Source of the DNA: Kriegella aquimaris | GTDB lineage: Bacteria; Bacteroidota; Bacteroidia; Flavobacteriales; Flavobacteriaceae | Assembly: GCF_900103215.1 (NCBI RefSeq) | Contig: NZ_FNGV01000006.1 | Location: forward strand, 1 to 64,000 | Reading direction: 5' to 3' | DNA length: 64,000 bases | Shown: piece by piece, positions 42,856 through 51,665 of the stretch | Layout of the letters: the number at the start of each line of letters is the position of its first letter | Position numbering within the stretch: the first letter of the stretch is position 1 | Notes under the pieces: model-generated | What the model was told of the DNA's origin: nothing | The model's database searches: none | The model's input: the letters and a program-made list of their open reading frames with translations, nothing else | Made by a program: the position numbers and the translations under genes

Positions 42856-44487
42856 ATGAAGAAGGAGAAAAATGAAAAGGAATTCGATTTGAAGGGTATG
42901 GGGAAAAACAGTCTTTTTTTATTATCTATTTATTGTCTGCTGCTGATTTTGGGAGACTGTTCGAACGAGAAAAAGGAAGCTGTCGTGGAAGAAAAGTTGC
43001 CCAATATTATTTACGTATTGGCCGATGATTTGGGGTATGGCGATATTCATGCGTTCAACCCAAAGGGAAAAATTAAGACTCCGAATATAGATTTGTTGGC
43101 GGCCGAAGGCATGAAGTTTGTTGACGCACACACCTCTTCCTCAGTCTGTACCCCTACGAGGTACGGAATCATAACTGGGCGCTATAATTGGCGTAGTCCA
43201 TTAAAAAACGGAGTGCTTACGGGGGTTTCAAAGGCATTGATTCCCAATTCGCGAACAACCGTGGCCTCGCTGCTAAGACAAAAGGGCTATCACACCGGGT
43301 TTATTGGAAAATGGCATTTGGGTTGGGATTGGGCTTTAAAGGAAGGCGATAGTGTGGGGGGCGAGGGTTGGAGCCCTAATGATTACAAGAACATTGATTT
43401 CTCCAAACCCGTGAAGAATAGCCCCACTGATTTAGGTTTTGATTATGCCTATGGACATTCAGGTTCTTTAGATATGGCACCATACGTTTATGTCGAGAAC
43501 GGCATGCCTACGTCGGTGCCTGATACGATTACCGTTGACAAAGGAAAGTATACCTGGTGGCGTGAGGGTCCGACAGGGGCTGATTTTCAGCATGATGATG
43601 TTACCCCGAATTTTTTCCGTAAATCTTTTGCATACATCAGCGAACAAGCAAAAAATGAAGACCCGTTTTTTCTGTATTTGGCGTTACCATCTCCCCACAC
43701 ACCCATTTTACCTACGGAAGAATGGTTAGATAAAAGTGGATTGAATCCTTATGCAGATTTTGTCATGCAAATCGATGCTTTTATGGGGCAATTAACGCAA
43801 ACTTTGGAGAAGGCGGGCGTTGCCGAGAATACTATTGTGATATTTACCAGTGATAACGGCTGCTCGCCACAGGCCGATTTTAAAGTATTGGGCGAAAAAG
43901 GGCATGACCCCAGTGCAATTTATAGAGGTCATAAAGCCGATATTTTTGAGGGAGGCCATCGGGTTCCTTTTATTGTAAAATGGCCGGCCTACATCAAAGC
44001 TGGATCGGTATCCGAAAAAACGATTTGTACCACTGATTTAATGGCCACCTGCGCCGATATTGTGAGTACTTCGCTAAAGGATAATGAAGGCGAAGATAGT
44101 TTTTCAATGCTTCCATTATTTACGGACCCTGAATCTGCCGAATTTCAACGGGAAGCTACAATACATAGTTCGATCAATGGTAGTTTTGCCATTCGAAAAG
44201 GGAATTATAAGTTGGTGTTATGCCCGGGTTCAGGAGGATGGAGCGACCCCAAGCCTAATGCAGAAGGTATTCAAGAGCTGCCTCCCTATCAATTGTACGA
44301 CCTTTTGAAAGATCCGGCGGAGGAACATAATATTGCCGATCAACATGCCGATGTGGTCGATGCTTTGAAACAGGAGTTGAAAGAATACGTCGAAAACGGA
44401 CGTAGTACAAGTGGAGGTAAACAACCGAACGATTCCAATTTCGATAATAAACCTTGGAAGCAATTGACCGTTTTTGAAGCAAAATAA
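42856..44487 (+). CDS. Sulfatase, S1 (formylglycine-dependent), lipoprotein
   Basis: A protein of 543 residues. The N-terminal charged lead MKKEKNEKEFDLKG precedes a lipoprotein signal ending LLLILGDCS; the Met at 42898 could be the true start. The catalytic motif SSVCTPTR has Cys 98, the residue turned into formylglycine, in a C-x-P-x-R frame. Metal-binding motifs ADDLGYGD and FTSDNGCSPQ are present, as is GKWHLGWDW. S1 sulfatases cut sulfate esters from sugars. It begins 1 bp after the GH141-like gene, so co-transcription is nearly certain. Position in a fucose locus suggests sulfated fucose as substrate. The maturing enzyme (anSME or FGE) is not in the window. Confidence 0.93.
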   Translation: MKKEKNEKEFDLKGMGKNSLFLLSIYCLLLILGDCSNEKKEAVVEEKLPNIIYVLADDLGYGDIHAFNPKGKIKTPNIDLLAAEGMKFVDAHTSSSVCTPTRYGIITGRYNWRSPLKNGVLTGVSKALIPNSRTTVASLLRQKGYHTGFIGKWHLGWDWALKEGDSVGGEGWSPNDYKNIDFSKPVKNSPTDLGFDYAYGHSGSLDMAPYVYVENGMPTSVPDTITVDKGKYTWWREGPTGADFQHDDVTPNFFRKSFAYISEQAKNEDPFFLYLALPSPHTPILPTEEWLDKSGLNPYADFVMQIDAFMGQLTQTLEKAGVAENTIVIFTSDNGCSPQADFKVLGEKGHDPSAIYRGHKADIFEGGHRVPFIVKWPAYIKAGSVSEKTICTTDLMATCADIVSTSLKDNEGEDSFSMLPLFTDPESAEFQREATIHSSINGSFAIRKGNYKLVLCPGSGGWSDPKPNAEGIQELPPYQLYDLLKDPAEEHNIADQHADVVDALKQELKEYVENGRSTSGGKQPNDSNFDNKPWKQLTVFEAK

Positions 44488-44509
44488 GTAACACTTTTAA
44501 ATCTAAATA

Positions 44510-46663
44510 ATGAATTTTATTGGCCGTTTTGCTGTTGTTTTTGCCCTTAATTTCTTTTTATCCGGCGAAGCTATCTGTCAGGATGTACGTTGGAACGAAA
44601 TAGAAAACGGAATATGGAAAGCAAGTGTAGGGGAGCCCGAAGACATTAGTTTGTTAAAAGCTGCCGATATTCAACCCAAAAAGGAGGCATTGCAGCGATT
44701 ACCTAAAGCCGATTTTCCTCTTTTGAAATCTGATATAAAGGCGGAAGTAATTGATGGAAAAACCTATCTGCGTTTTCCGTTATCCCGGGAAGAACAACTA
44801 TTCGGATTGGGGCTTAATTTTAAAACGGTGCATCAAAGGGGGCGCATCATGCAATTGCATGTAGACCATTACGGTGGTAAGGATGATGGGCGAACACATG
44901 CCCCGGTACCATTCTATGTTTCATCAAAAGGGTATGGTGTTTTGATAGATGCCGCACGATACGTTACGGTTTATGCGGGTACGGGCGTAAGGGTCGATGC
45001 AAAGGATAAACCAATTGTGAGAGATCGTAATACCGATAAAAATTGGAATTCAAGACCCTATTCCGATGCCGTGGAAATCTTGGTTCCGACCACAGGTACC
45101 GATATTTATGTTTATGGCGGAAACTCGCCCATGGAGGCGGTACAACGTTATAATTTGTACAATGGAGGTGGATATATACCACCAAAATGGGGCTTGGGCT
45201 TTACACAAAGAGTGCCTACTTTATATAGTCAAGACGATATTATAAAGGAAGCCGAAGAATTTGAATTACATGACTTTCCATTAGACTTTATAGGTGTCGA
45301 ACCGGGGTGGCACAGTATGTCTTACCCCTGTACTTTTGAATGGGATACGACCCGTTTTCCGCAACCAGAAAAATTCAATAGTGATTTGATGGCCATGGGG
45401 ATACGTACCAATCTGTGGCTGAACCCCTATATTTCCCCGGTTGGATCTTTATATCCCAAAATAAAACCATTATCGGGGTCGCACACGGTTTGGAACGGTA
45501 TTGTACCAGACCTTATGCTTCCCGAAGCTCGAAAGATACTCAAAACACATTTCTTGGAGAATCATTTGAATATCGGTGTCAGTGGTTACAAAATCGATGA
45601 GGTAGACGGTTATGATTTTTGGGTCTGGCCCGATGTTGCCAAGTTCCCCTCTGGGTATAGCGGTGAGCAAATGCGGCAGGTTTATGGTCTTTTGATTCAA
45701 GACATGACCGCAAAGTGGTTTAGGGAGAAAAACCAAAGAACGTATGGTTTGGTAAGAGCTTCAAATGCTGGGGCTAGTAGCATGCCTTATGTTATCTATA
45801 ACGATTATTACAGTCACAAAGATTTTATCACAGCGCTTATCAATAGCAGCTTTATCGGGGTTTTATGGACGCCTGAGGTACGGGCTTCAAAAACAGCAGA
45901 AGAGTGGTTGAGGCGAATGCAATCCGTCTGCTTTTCACCGATGGCGATGCTGAATGCATGGGCAGATGGTACAAAACCTTGGACATTTCCCGAGGTAGAA
46001 ACCGCCGTACGCGATGTGGCCAATCTGCGCATGCAATTGTTGCCATACATTTATAGCACTTTTTCACAATACCGTTTTGAAGGTTTGCCACCGTTTCGAG
46101 CCATGAATTTGGTCGATGGTTTTTCTTTTGATGCCACGGTTACCGAAGGGGCATTGGATTCTACCGATAATCCCTATAAGGTGGCGGTAAAGAGCGAAAT
46201 AAAGGATCAGTATATGATGGGTGATAATATATTGGTAGCACCTATGTTTGCCGGTGAAAATGAACGAAAGGTGATTTTGCCTGCTGGAAAATGGTACGAC
46301 TTTTACGATGGAACCTATGTGGGTGAAAATGAAATCATATCGGTGACACCGGGGTTGGAGAAAATTCCTTTGTTTGTCAAAGATGGTGGTATTATTCCCA
46401 TGCGACCCGTACAAAGACAAGCGCCCAGGCCGGATGAAAAAGTAGATTTGATTCTTAGGCATTATGGGGAGTCGGAAGGTTCTTTTGTTCTTTATGATGA
46501 TGATGGCGTGAGTTTCGATTTTGAAAAGGGAGCGTATTCGAAGGTTGATATCATCGTAAAAAAGGATAAAAAAGGAAGCCTAAAGGGGACGATTTCAAAA
46601 CCCGAAAAAGGAAAACCTTTCGGGTATAATAAAAAAGTGAATTGGGAATTCATGACAAAATAA
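44510..46663 (+). CDS. GH31-family alpha-glycosidase, exported
   Basis: A protein of 717 residues with a signal peptide ending ...GEAICQ. An N-terminal beta-sandwich (about 30-210, with PLSREEQLFGLGLNFKT) leads into the GH31 barrel. The nucleophile is expected to be Asp 363 in GYKIDEVDGYDFW, a shift from the common WxDMNE. VRASNAGASSMPYVIYND marks the second catalytic region. Late parts include the DxxNPYKVAVKSE and GAYSKVDIIV C-terminal sheet. GH31 enzymes hydrolyse alpha-glucosides, alpha-xylosides or alpha-galactosides; the altered nucleophile context makes the specificity uncertain. It lies 22 bp after the sulfatase and 7 bp before the esterase. It implies that the target glycan carries an alpha-linked sugar besides fucose. 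Confidence 0.85.
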   Translation: MNFIGRFAVVFALNFFLSGEAICQDVRWNEIENGIWKASVGEPEDISLLKAADIQPKKEALQRLPKADFPLLKSDIKAEVIDGKTYLRFPLSREEQLFGLGLNFKTVHQRGRIMQLHVDHYGGKDDGRTHAPVPFYVSSKGYGVLIDAARYVTVYAGTGVRVDAKDKPIVRDRNTDKNWNSRPYSDAVEILVPTTGTDIYVYGGNSPMEAVQRYNLYNGGGYIPPKWGLGFTQRVPTLYSQDDIIKEAEEFELHDFPLDFIGVEPGWHSMSYPCTFEWDTTRFPQPEKFNSDLMAMGIRTNLWLNPYISPVGSLYPKIKPLSGSHTVWNGIVPDLMLPEARKILKTHFLENHLNIGVSGYKIDEVDGYDFWVWPDVAKFPSGYSGEQMRQVYGLLIQDMTAKWFREKNQRTYGLVRASNAGASSMPYVIYNDYYSHKDFITALINSSFIGVLWTPEVRASKTAEEWLRRMQSVCFSPMAMLNAWADGTKPWTFPEVETAVRDVANLRMQLLPYIYSTFSQYRFEGLPPFRAMNLVDGFSFDATVTEGALDSTDNPYKVAVKSEIKDQYMMGDNILVAPMFAGENERKVILPAGKWYDFYDGTYVGENEIISVTPGLEKIPLFVKDGGIIPMRPVQRQAPRPDEKVDLILRHYGESEGSFVLYDDDGVSFDFEKGAYSKVDIIVKKDKKGSLKGTISKPEKGKPFGYNKKVNWEFMTK

Positions 46664-46670
46664 GCGTTTT

Positions 46671-48827
46671 ATGAAGTATTTTAAGGGTTTATTGATACCT
46701 GTTCTCTTTGTTTTGATGCTTTATCCCCAGAATGGAAAAGCATCTTCTGAACAACAAGAACCTATAAAAATCGCCTGCATTGGCAATAGCATAACATATG
46801 GCGCGAGAGTGGAGAATCGCGAACATAATGCCTTTCCTGCCCAATTACAGTCCATGTTGGGTGATGGATATGAAGTAGGAAACTTTGGCGTCAGCGGAAC
46901 GACTTTACTAAAAGAAGGAGACCGGCCTTATTGGGATACCGATGCGTACAAAGAAGCGCTTGATTTTGATCCCGATATCGTTTTTATCAAGTTGGGAACC
47001 AACGATAGTAAAATTCAAAATCGAGTTCACCTAGATCGGTTCGAAGAAAACTACGTCGATTTAATCATGAGCTTTAAAAGCCGAAATCTTGCGGCACGAA
47101 TCATTTTGTTACTTCCTGTGCCTTCATTCAATACCGATCCGGCAAAACAAGATTCGACCAAAATATGGGGTCCGGTCATTAAAGATAGAATTCTTCCTAT
47201 GACACAGAATGTAGCCTACAATACCAAAAGTGAGGTTGTAGATTTGTACCAATTGTTTATCGACCGCCCAGGGTTGCTTCCCGATAGGGTACATCCATCT
47301 TCCTTAGGTGCTACGATTATAGCGAAAAGGCTTTATGAAACGGTAATTCAAAAAGCCGACGACACCTTTGCCTTTTTTTCTAACGCAGGGGTCAGCCCTT
47401 ATGAAAGTGGCAATTTTCAAGGTTTCGAATTGTTCGATTTTGAAATGAACCAAATTAAATGCAAAATTGCGGTGCCAAAAAAACCAGCTCCAAATCACCC
47501 ATGGGTATTGCGGGCTCGCTTTTGGGGGCATGAACCCCAGACCGATGCCGCTTTACTCGAAAGGGGTTTTCATATAGCGTATTGTGATGTTTCCGATTTG
47601 TATGGAGGAAACGAAGCAGTTCAGCGATGGAACGACTTTTATAAACTGATGACACAAGCTGGGCTATCAAAAAAAGTCGCTTTGGAAGGTATGAGCCGTG
47701 GCGGACTTATAATTTACAATTGGGCGGTAGAAAATCCTGAAAAAGTGGCATGTATTTATGCAGACGCCCCTGTACTTGACGGAACAAGTTGGCCGGGCGG
47801 GAAAATAAATGGAAATGGAAGTGCGCCTGATTGGGAACGTTTTAAAGCGGTGTATGAAATTAAAAGCGAAGCTGAAGTTGATGATTTTAAAGGGAACCCG
47901 ATTCATAAAACCAAGGAAATAGCTAAGGGAGGTTTTCCGATGTTGCACGTGGTGGGTGAAACGGACAAGGTGGTTCCTATTTCGGAAAATACAACACCAT
48001 TCGCGCAAGCAATTCAACGAAATGGGGGGAACATAAAAATCATCTCCAAACCTGACAATGGTCACCATCCACACAGTTTGAAAAATCCCACACCTATCGT
48101 TAATTTTATTCTGAACGCCACAAATGAAAAGTTGAATTTCGCAATCATTCCTGCACCGTCGGGGGAATATCGCTCAGGGGCGGGCTGGCCAGAAGAAACA
48201 GATTGGTGGACACAAGCCAATGATATTGATTCCATTTGTAGTTCCGTAGAAAATATAGACTTACTATTGATCGGAAACTCGATTACCCAAGGTTTCGGGA
48301 ACAGACCAAATATCACCTCAAGCCCGGGTAAAAATGCGAGCGAAAAATTCTTTCAAGGGTTGGAATGGATTAATGCGGGAATTTCAGGGGACAGAACCCA
48401 ACAGCTGCTTTTTCGAATACAAAATGGGGAATATGAATCGGTAAACCCGCATACCGTGGTCTTGACCATTGGAGTGAATAATTTTTCTGATAATGACAGT
48501 GCTGCTGAAATCGCTGAAGGTATTCAGAAAATTGTAGATGTCATTGCAAAGAGGTTTCCTTCAAATACAAGAATTATACTATTTGGGCCTTTGCCAACAG
48601 GTGTTGACCCAGCTTCCGAACAACGGGTAAAATACAATGAGATACACAAACGAATAAAATCGCTAGGCGAAAGGTCAAAGGTGTCATACCATAATGTATT
48701 ATCGCATTTTATAACGAAAAAAGGAATTTTAAATCCGCTATATTATTCTGAGGATGGCATCCACCTAAAAGCCAAAGGGTATGATGTCTGGGCAAAATAT
48801 ATTAAAGAACAACTAGAGAAAAATTAA
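46671..48827 (+). CDS. Triple esterase: SGNH hydrolase - alpha/beta hydrolase - SGNH hydrolase
   Basis: A protein of 718 residues with a signal peptide (MKYFKGLLIPVLFVLMLYP). It holds three hydrolase modules. Module 1 (about 30-225) is an SGNH/GDSL esterase: IGNSITYG (Ser 40), NFGVSGT, LGTNDS, and DRVHPSSLG. Module 2 (about 245-485) is an alpha/beta hydrolase: elbow EGMSRGG (Ser 342), GETDKVVP, and NGHHPHSL for the late His. Module 3 (about 530-718) is a second SGNH unit: IGNSITQG (Ser 537), NAGISGDR, IGVNNFSD and DGIHLKAKG. All three catalytic triads look intact. Such enzymes deacetylate polysaccharides. It lies 7 bp after GH31 and 10 bp before a further O-acetylesterase, so the locus has four esterase modules. 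Confidence 0.85.
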   Translation: MKYFKGLLIPVLFVLMLYPQNGKASSEQQEPIKIACIGNSITYGARVENREHNAFPAQLQSMLGDGYEVGNFGVSGTTLLKEGDRPYWDTDAYKEALDFDPDIVFIKLGTNDSKIQNRVHLDRFEENYVDLIMSFKSRNLAARIILLLPVPSFNTDPAKQDSTKIWGPVIKDRILPMTQNVAYNTKSEVVDLYQLFIDRPGLLPDRVHPSSLGATIIAKRLYETVIQKADDTFAFFSNAGVSPYESGNFQGFELFDFEMNQIKCKIAVPKKPAPNHPWVLRARFWGHEPQTDAALLERGFHIAYCDVSDLYGGNEAVQRWNDFYKLMTQAGLSKKVALEGMSRGGLIIYNWAVENPEKVACIYADAPVLDGTSWPGGKINGNGSAPDWERFKAVYEIKSEAEVDDFKGNPIHKTKEIAKGGFPMLHVVGETDKVVPISENTTPFAQAIQRNGGNIKIISKPDNGHHPHSLKNPTPIVNFILNATNEKLNFAIIPAPSGEYRSGAGWPEETDWWTQANDIDSICSSVENIDLLLIGNSITQGFGNRPNITSSPGKNASEKFFQGLEWINAGISGDRTQQLLFRIQNGEYESVNPHTVVLTIGVNNFSDNDSAAEIAEGIQKIVDVIAKRFPSNTRIILFGPLPTGVDPASEQRVKYNEIHKRIKSLGERSKVSYHNVLSHFITKKGILNPLYYSEDGIHLKAKGYDVWAKYIKEQLEKN

Positions 48828-48837
48828 AAAGAAATAC

Positions 48838-50241
48838 ATGAAAAAAATACTGATTGTACTATGTGTTTTAATGGCCAACGTAAGTTTTGGTAAATTATGG
48901 ATGCCTTCCGTTTTATCGGATAACATGGTGTTACAACAAAAAACGGATGTCACTATTTGGGGCTGGACAACTGCTTCCGATGAAACCATTACCGTTACCG
49001 GTTCATGGAACAATACCCCCATTGAAATTAAAGCCTATCAGGGTAAATGGGCATTGAAATTGCCTACGCCCGAAGCTGGAGGGCCCTATACTGTTACTGT
49101 TGATGGTCATGAAAAAATTGTCATCGAAAATGTTTTGATAGGGGAAGTGTGGCTTGGATCGGGTCAGTCGAATATGCAATGGAGTCCTAATGCGGCACTT
49201 TTAAACGCAAAGGAAGAAATCAAAAATGCCAACTACCCTAGCATCCGATTCTTTCACGTTGAAAGGCATATATCCTCACATCCGCAAGATGATACGCCGG
49301 GCAGTTGGGTGGAATGTTCACCCGAAACTATGCAGCATTTTAGTTCTGTAGCTTATTTCTTTGGTAGAGAGCTTCATCAAGATCTCAAAATCCCAGTGGG
49401 TTTGATTCATTCGAGTTGGGGAGGTACGCCGGTCGAAGTCTGGATCAAGGATGAATTGATAAACGAAGATGATTATTTAAAAACGGCAGCCAAAAAAGTA
49501 AAGCCAACGGCGTGGTGGCCCAATGACCCTGGTTTGGCCTACAATGCCATGATCCATCCACTAATTAATTTTGAGATAGCCGGATGCATCTGGTATCAAG
49601 GGGAGTCGAACAGGGCCAACCCTTTTTCCTATTATAAATCATTCCCGCTATTGATAACATCATGGCGGGATGATTGGCAGAAAGAGCTTCCGTTTTATTT
49701 TGTTCAAATAGCGCCTTATAAATATGACCCCAATAACAGTTGGGATGCCGCTGTCGTGCGCGATGCCCAATTGCAGACAATGCTTAATGTGCCCAATACG
49801 GGGATGGCCGTGACCAATGATATTGGCAATTTAGAGAATATTCATCCTATCAATAAACAAGATGTAGGCAAGCGTTTGGCACTATGGGCCCTCGCCAATA
49901 CCTATGGTAAGAGCGGTTTGGAATATTCAGGGCCTATTTATAAATCAATGGAGGTCAAAAAAAGAAAAGTAATACTTAATTTTGATCATGCGAATTCGGG
50001 TCTGATAGCCAAAGGAAAAGAACTGACCGAGTTTTATGTGGCAGGGGACGATAAAAAATTCTATCCGGCAAAAGCAAAAATCGTCGGTAACTCAGTAGTG
50101 GTTTCTTCCTCCGAAGTAAAAGAGCCATTGGCCGTAAGATTTGCATTTTCAAATACCGCCCTGCCTAATTTATTTAATAAAGAAGGACTTCCAGCTTCAG
50201 CATTTCGAACCGATGATTGGGCGTTGGAAGCGAATCAATAA
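48838..50241 (+). CDS. Sialate-O-acetylesterase-family carbohydrate esterase, exported
   Basis: A protein of 467 residues with a signal peptide (MKKILIVLCVLMANVSFG). The SASA (DUF303) domain is complete: LGSGQSNMQW (nucleophile Ser 111), GLIHSSWGGTPVEVW, CIWYQGESNR and a late DIGNLENIHPINKQDVG containing the catalytic-region Asp-x-x-His pair. A beta-sandwich at 20-95 (VLSDNMVLQQKTDVTIWGW) precedes it, as usual for this family. Members remove O-acetyl groups from sialic acids or from plant and algal polysaccharides; sialic acid is unlikely in this locus, so acetylated fucose is the better guess. Spacing of 10 bp before and 29 bp after places it in the same operon. Confidence 0.9.
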   Translation: MKKILIVLCVLMANVSFGKLWMPSVLSDNMVLQQKTDVTIWGWTTASDETITVTGSWNNTPIEIKAYQGKWALKLPTPEAGGPYTVTVDGHEKIVIENVLIGEVWLGSGQSNMQWSPNAALLNAKEEIKNANYPSIRFFHVERHISSHPQDDTPGSWVECSPETMQHFSSVAYFFGRELHQDLKIPVGLIHSSWGGTPVEVWIKDELINEDDYLKTAAKKVKPTAWWPNDPGLAYNAMIHPLINFEIAGCIWYQGESNRANPFSYYKSFPLLITSWRDDWQKELPFYFVQIAPYKYDPNNSWDAAVVRDAQLQTMLNVPNTGMAVTNDIGNLENIHPINKQDVGKRLALWALANTYGKSGLEYSGPIYKSMEVKKRKVILNFDHANSGLIAKGKELTEFYVAGDDKKFYPAKAKIVGNSVVVSSSEVKEPLAVRFAFSNTALPNLFNKEGLPASAFRTDDWALEANQ

Positions 50242-50270
50242 GTAGTCGTCGAGTATCATTAATTTAATTT

Positions 50271-51605
50271 ATGAAGAAATTACTCCTTCCTTTTTTTCTA
50301 ATTGTGTTTTTGAATGTCAAGGCACAAAGTGAAGATGAATCCCAAAAGGAAAATCAAAAGATGGAATGGTTCAAAGATGCTAAATTGGGCATATTTATCC
50401 ATTGGGGTTTGTATTCGGTAGACGGTATCGATGAATCTTGGTCGTTTTATAACGGTTATATTTCCCATAAAGATTACTTAGATCAGACCAAGGGTTTTAC
50501 AGCAAAAAAATACAATCCCGCGGCATGGGCCCAATTAATCAAAAATAGTGGTGCGAAGTATTCGGTAATTACTGCGAAACATCACGATGGTTTTGCGCTT
50601 TGGAATACCAAATTTGGTAATTTGAATGCCGTCAAAGGTTCTGTTGCCAAAAAAGATTTGCTTACACCTTTTGTAAAGGCCTTGCGTGAAAACGGACTAA
50701 AAGTGGGAATCTACTTTTCATTACCTGATTGGTCGTACAACGACTATACACATTTTACACGCGATTCCGTTCGATATACGATTTCTGAAGCTCCAAAACG
50801 CTGGCAAAAGTATCTCAACTACTATCAAGGGCAATTAAAAGAGCTAGCAGACAATTATAATCCTGACCTTTATTGGTTCGATGGCGATTGGGAGCATAGT
50901 TCCGAAGAGTGGCAAGCACCCAAGGTACGCCAAATGTTACATGACAAAAACCCGAATACTATTCTCAACTCTCGCTTGAAGGATGAAGGGGATTATGCGA
51001 CACCCGAGCAGGGTATGCCCATTACGCGCCCAAAAAACCCGTATTGGGAATTGTGTATGACCATGAACGACTCTTGGGGTTTTCAAAAGAACGATCATAC
51101 CTACAAGACCACAGATCAAGTAATTGGTATTTTTGCGGATGTCATTGGCAATGGAGGAAACCTTTTGTTGGATATCGGCCCAAAGGCCGATGGTACCATT
51201 CCGGAAGAACAAGAAGAAATATTGAAAGGATTGGGGCGGTGGACGAATAAGCACAAAGAGGCCATTTATGGTACGGAAGCGGGCATCCCTAAAGAGCATT
51301 TTTATGGGCCTACGACCTTGTCAAAAGACAAGACCATGCTTTATTTGTTTGTAAAAGGGAATGCCGGAGGAGAAGTTGTAATTCGAGGGTTGAAGAATAA
51401 GATCAACCGAATTTGGGTGGTCGGCCAGGGCTCTAAATTGGAACATAAAGTAGTGGGTAAAGTGTATTGGAGCCATTACCCGGGCATTGTCTACATCGAT
51501 GTGCCAGAACATGTTTTAGATGAAAATATGACCGTTCTTGCCGTACTTTTGGATGGTAAAGCCGATCTTTACAGAGAAGATGGGGCGGTAATCGAAAGTA
51601 ATTGA
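50271..51605 (+). CDS. GH29 alpha-L-fucosidase (catalytic domain form), exported
   Basis: A protein of 444 residues with a signal peptide ending NVKAQ. The barrel starts MEWFKDAKLGIFIHWGLYSV and has VITAKHHDGFALW, VGIYFSLPDWS and LYWFDGDWEH, with expected nucleophile Asp 204. FADVIGNGGNLLLDIGPKADG is the usual late segment, followed by a short beta domain. It is shorter than the first GH29 of the locus (748 residues) and has no discoidin module; its layout is closer to the classical subfamily A, which has broad specificity. Two different GH29 enzymes in one operon point to at least two fucosyl linkages. It lies 29 bp after the esterase. Confidence 0.92.
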   Translation: MKKLLLPFFLIVFLNVKAQSEDESQKENQKMEWFKDAKLGIFIHWGLYSVDGIDESWSFYNGYISHKDYLDQTKGFTAKKYNPAAWAQLIKNSGAKYSVITAKHHDGFALWNTKFGNLNAVKGSVAKKDLLTPFVKALRENGLKVGIYFSLPDWSYNDYTHFTRDSVRYTISEAPKRWQKYLNYYQGQLKELADNYNPDLYWFDGDWEHSSEEWQAPKVRQMLHDKNPNTILNSRLKDEGDYATPEQGMPITRPKNPYWELCMTMNDSWGFQKNDHTYKTTDQVIGIFADVIGNGGNLLLDIGPKADGTIPEEQEEILKGLGRWTNKHKEAIYGTEAGIPKEHFYGPTTLSKDKTMLYLFVKGNAGGEVVIRGLKNKINRIWVVGQGSKLEHKVVGKVYWSHYPGIVYIDVPEHVLDENMTVLAVLLDGKADLYREDGAVIESN

Positions 51606-51665
51606 ATGAAATACCGAGTCTTATTTATACGTTTTAAGTGTTAAATTGGAATCAAGAATAGCTAA

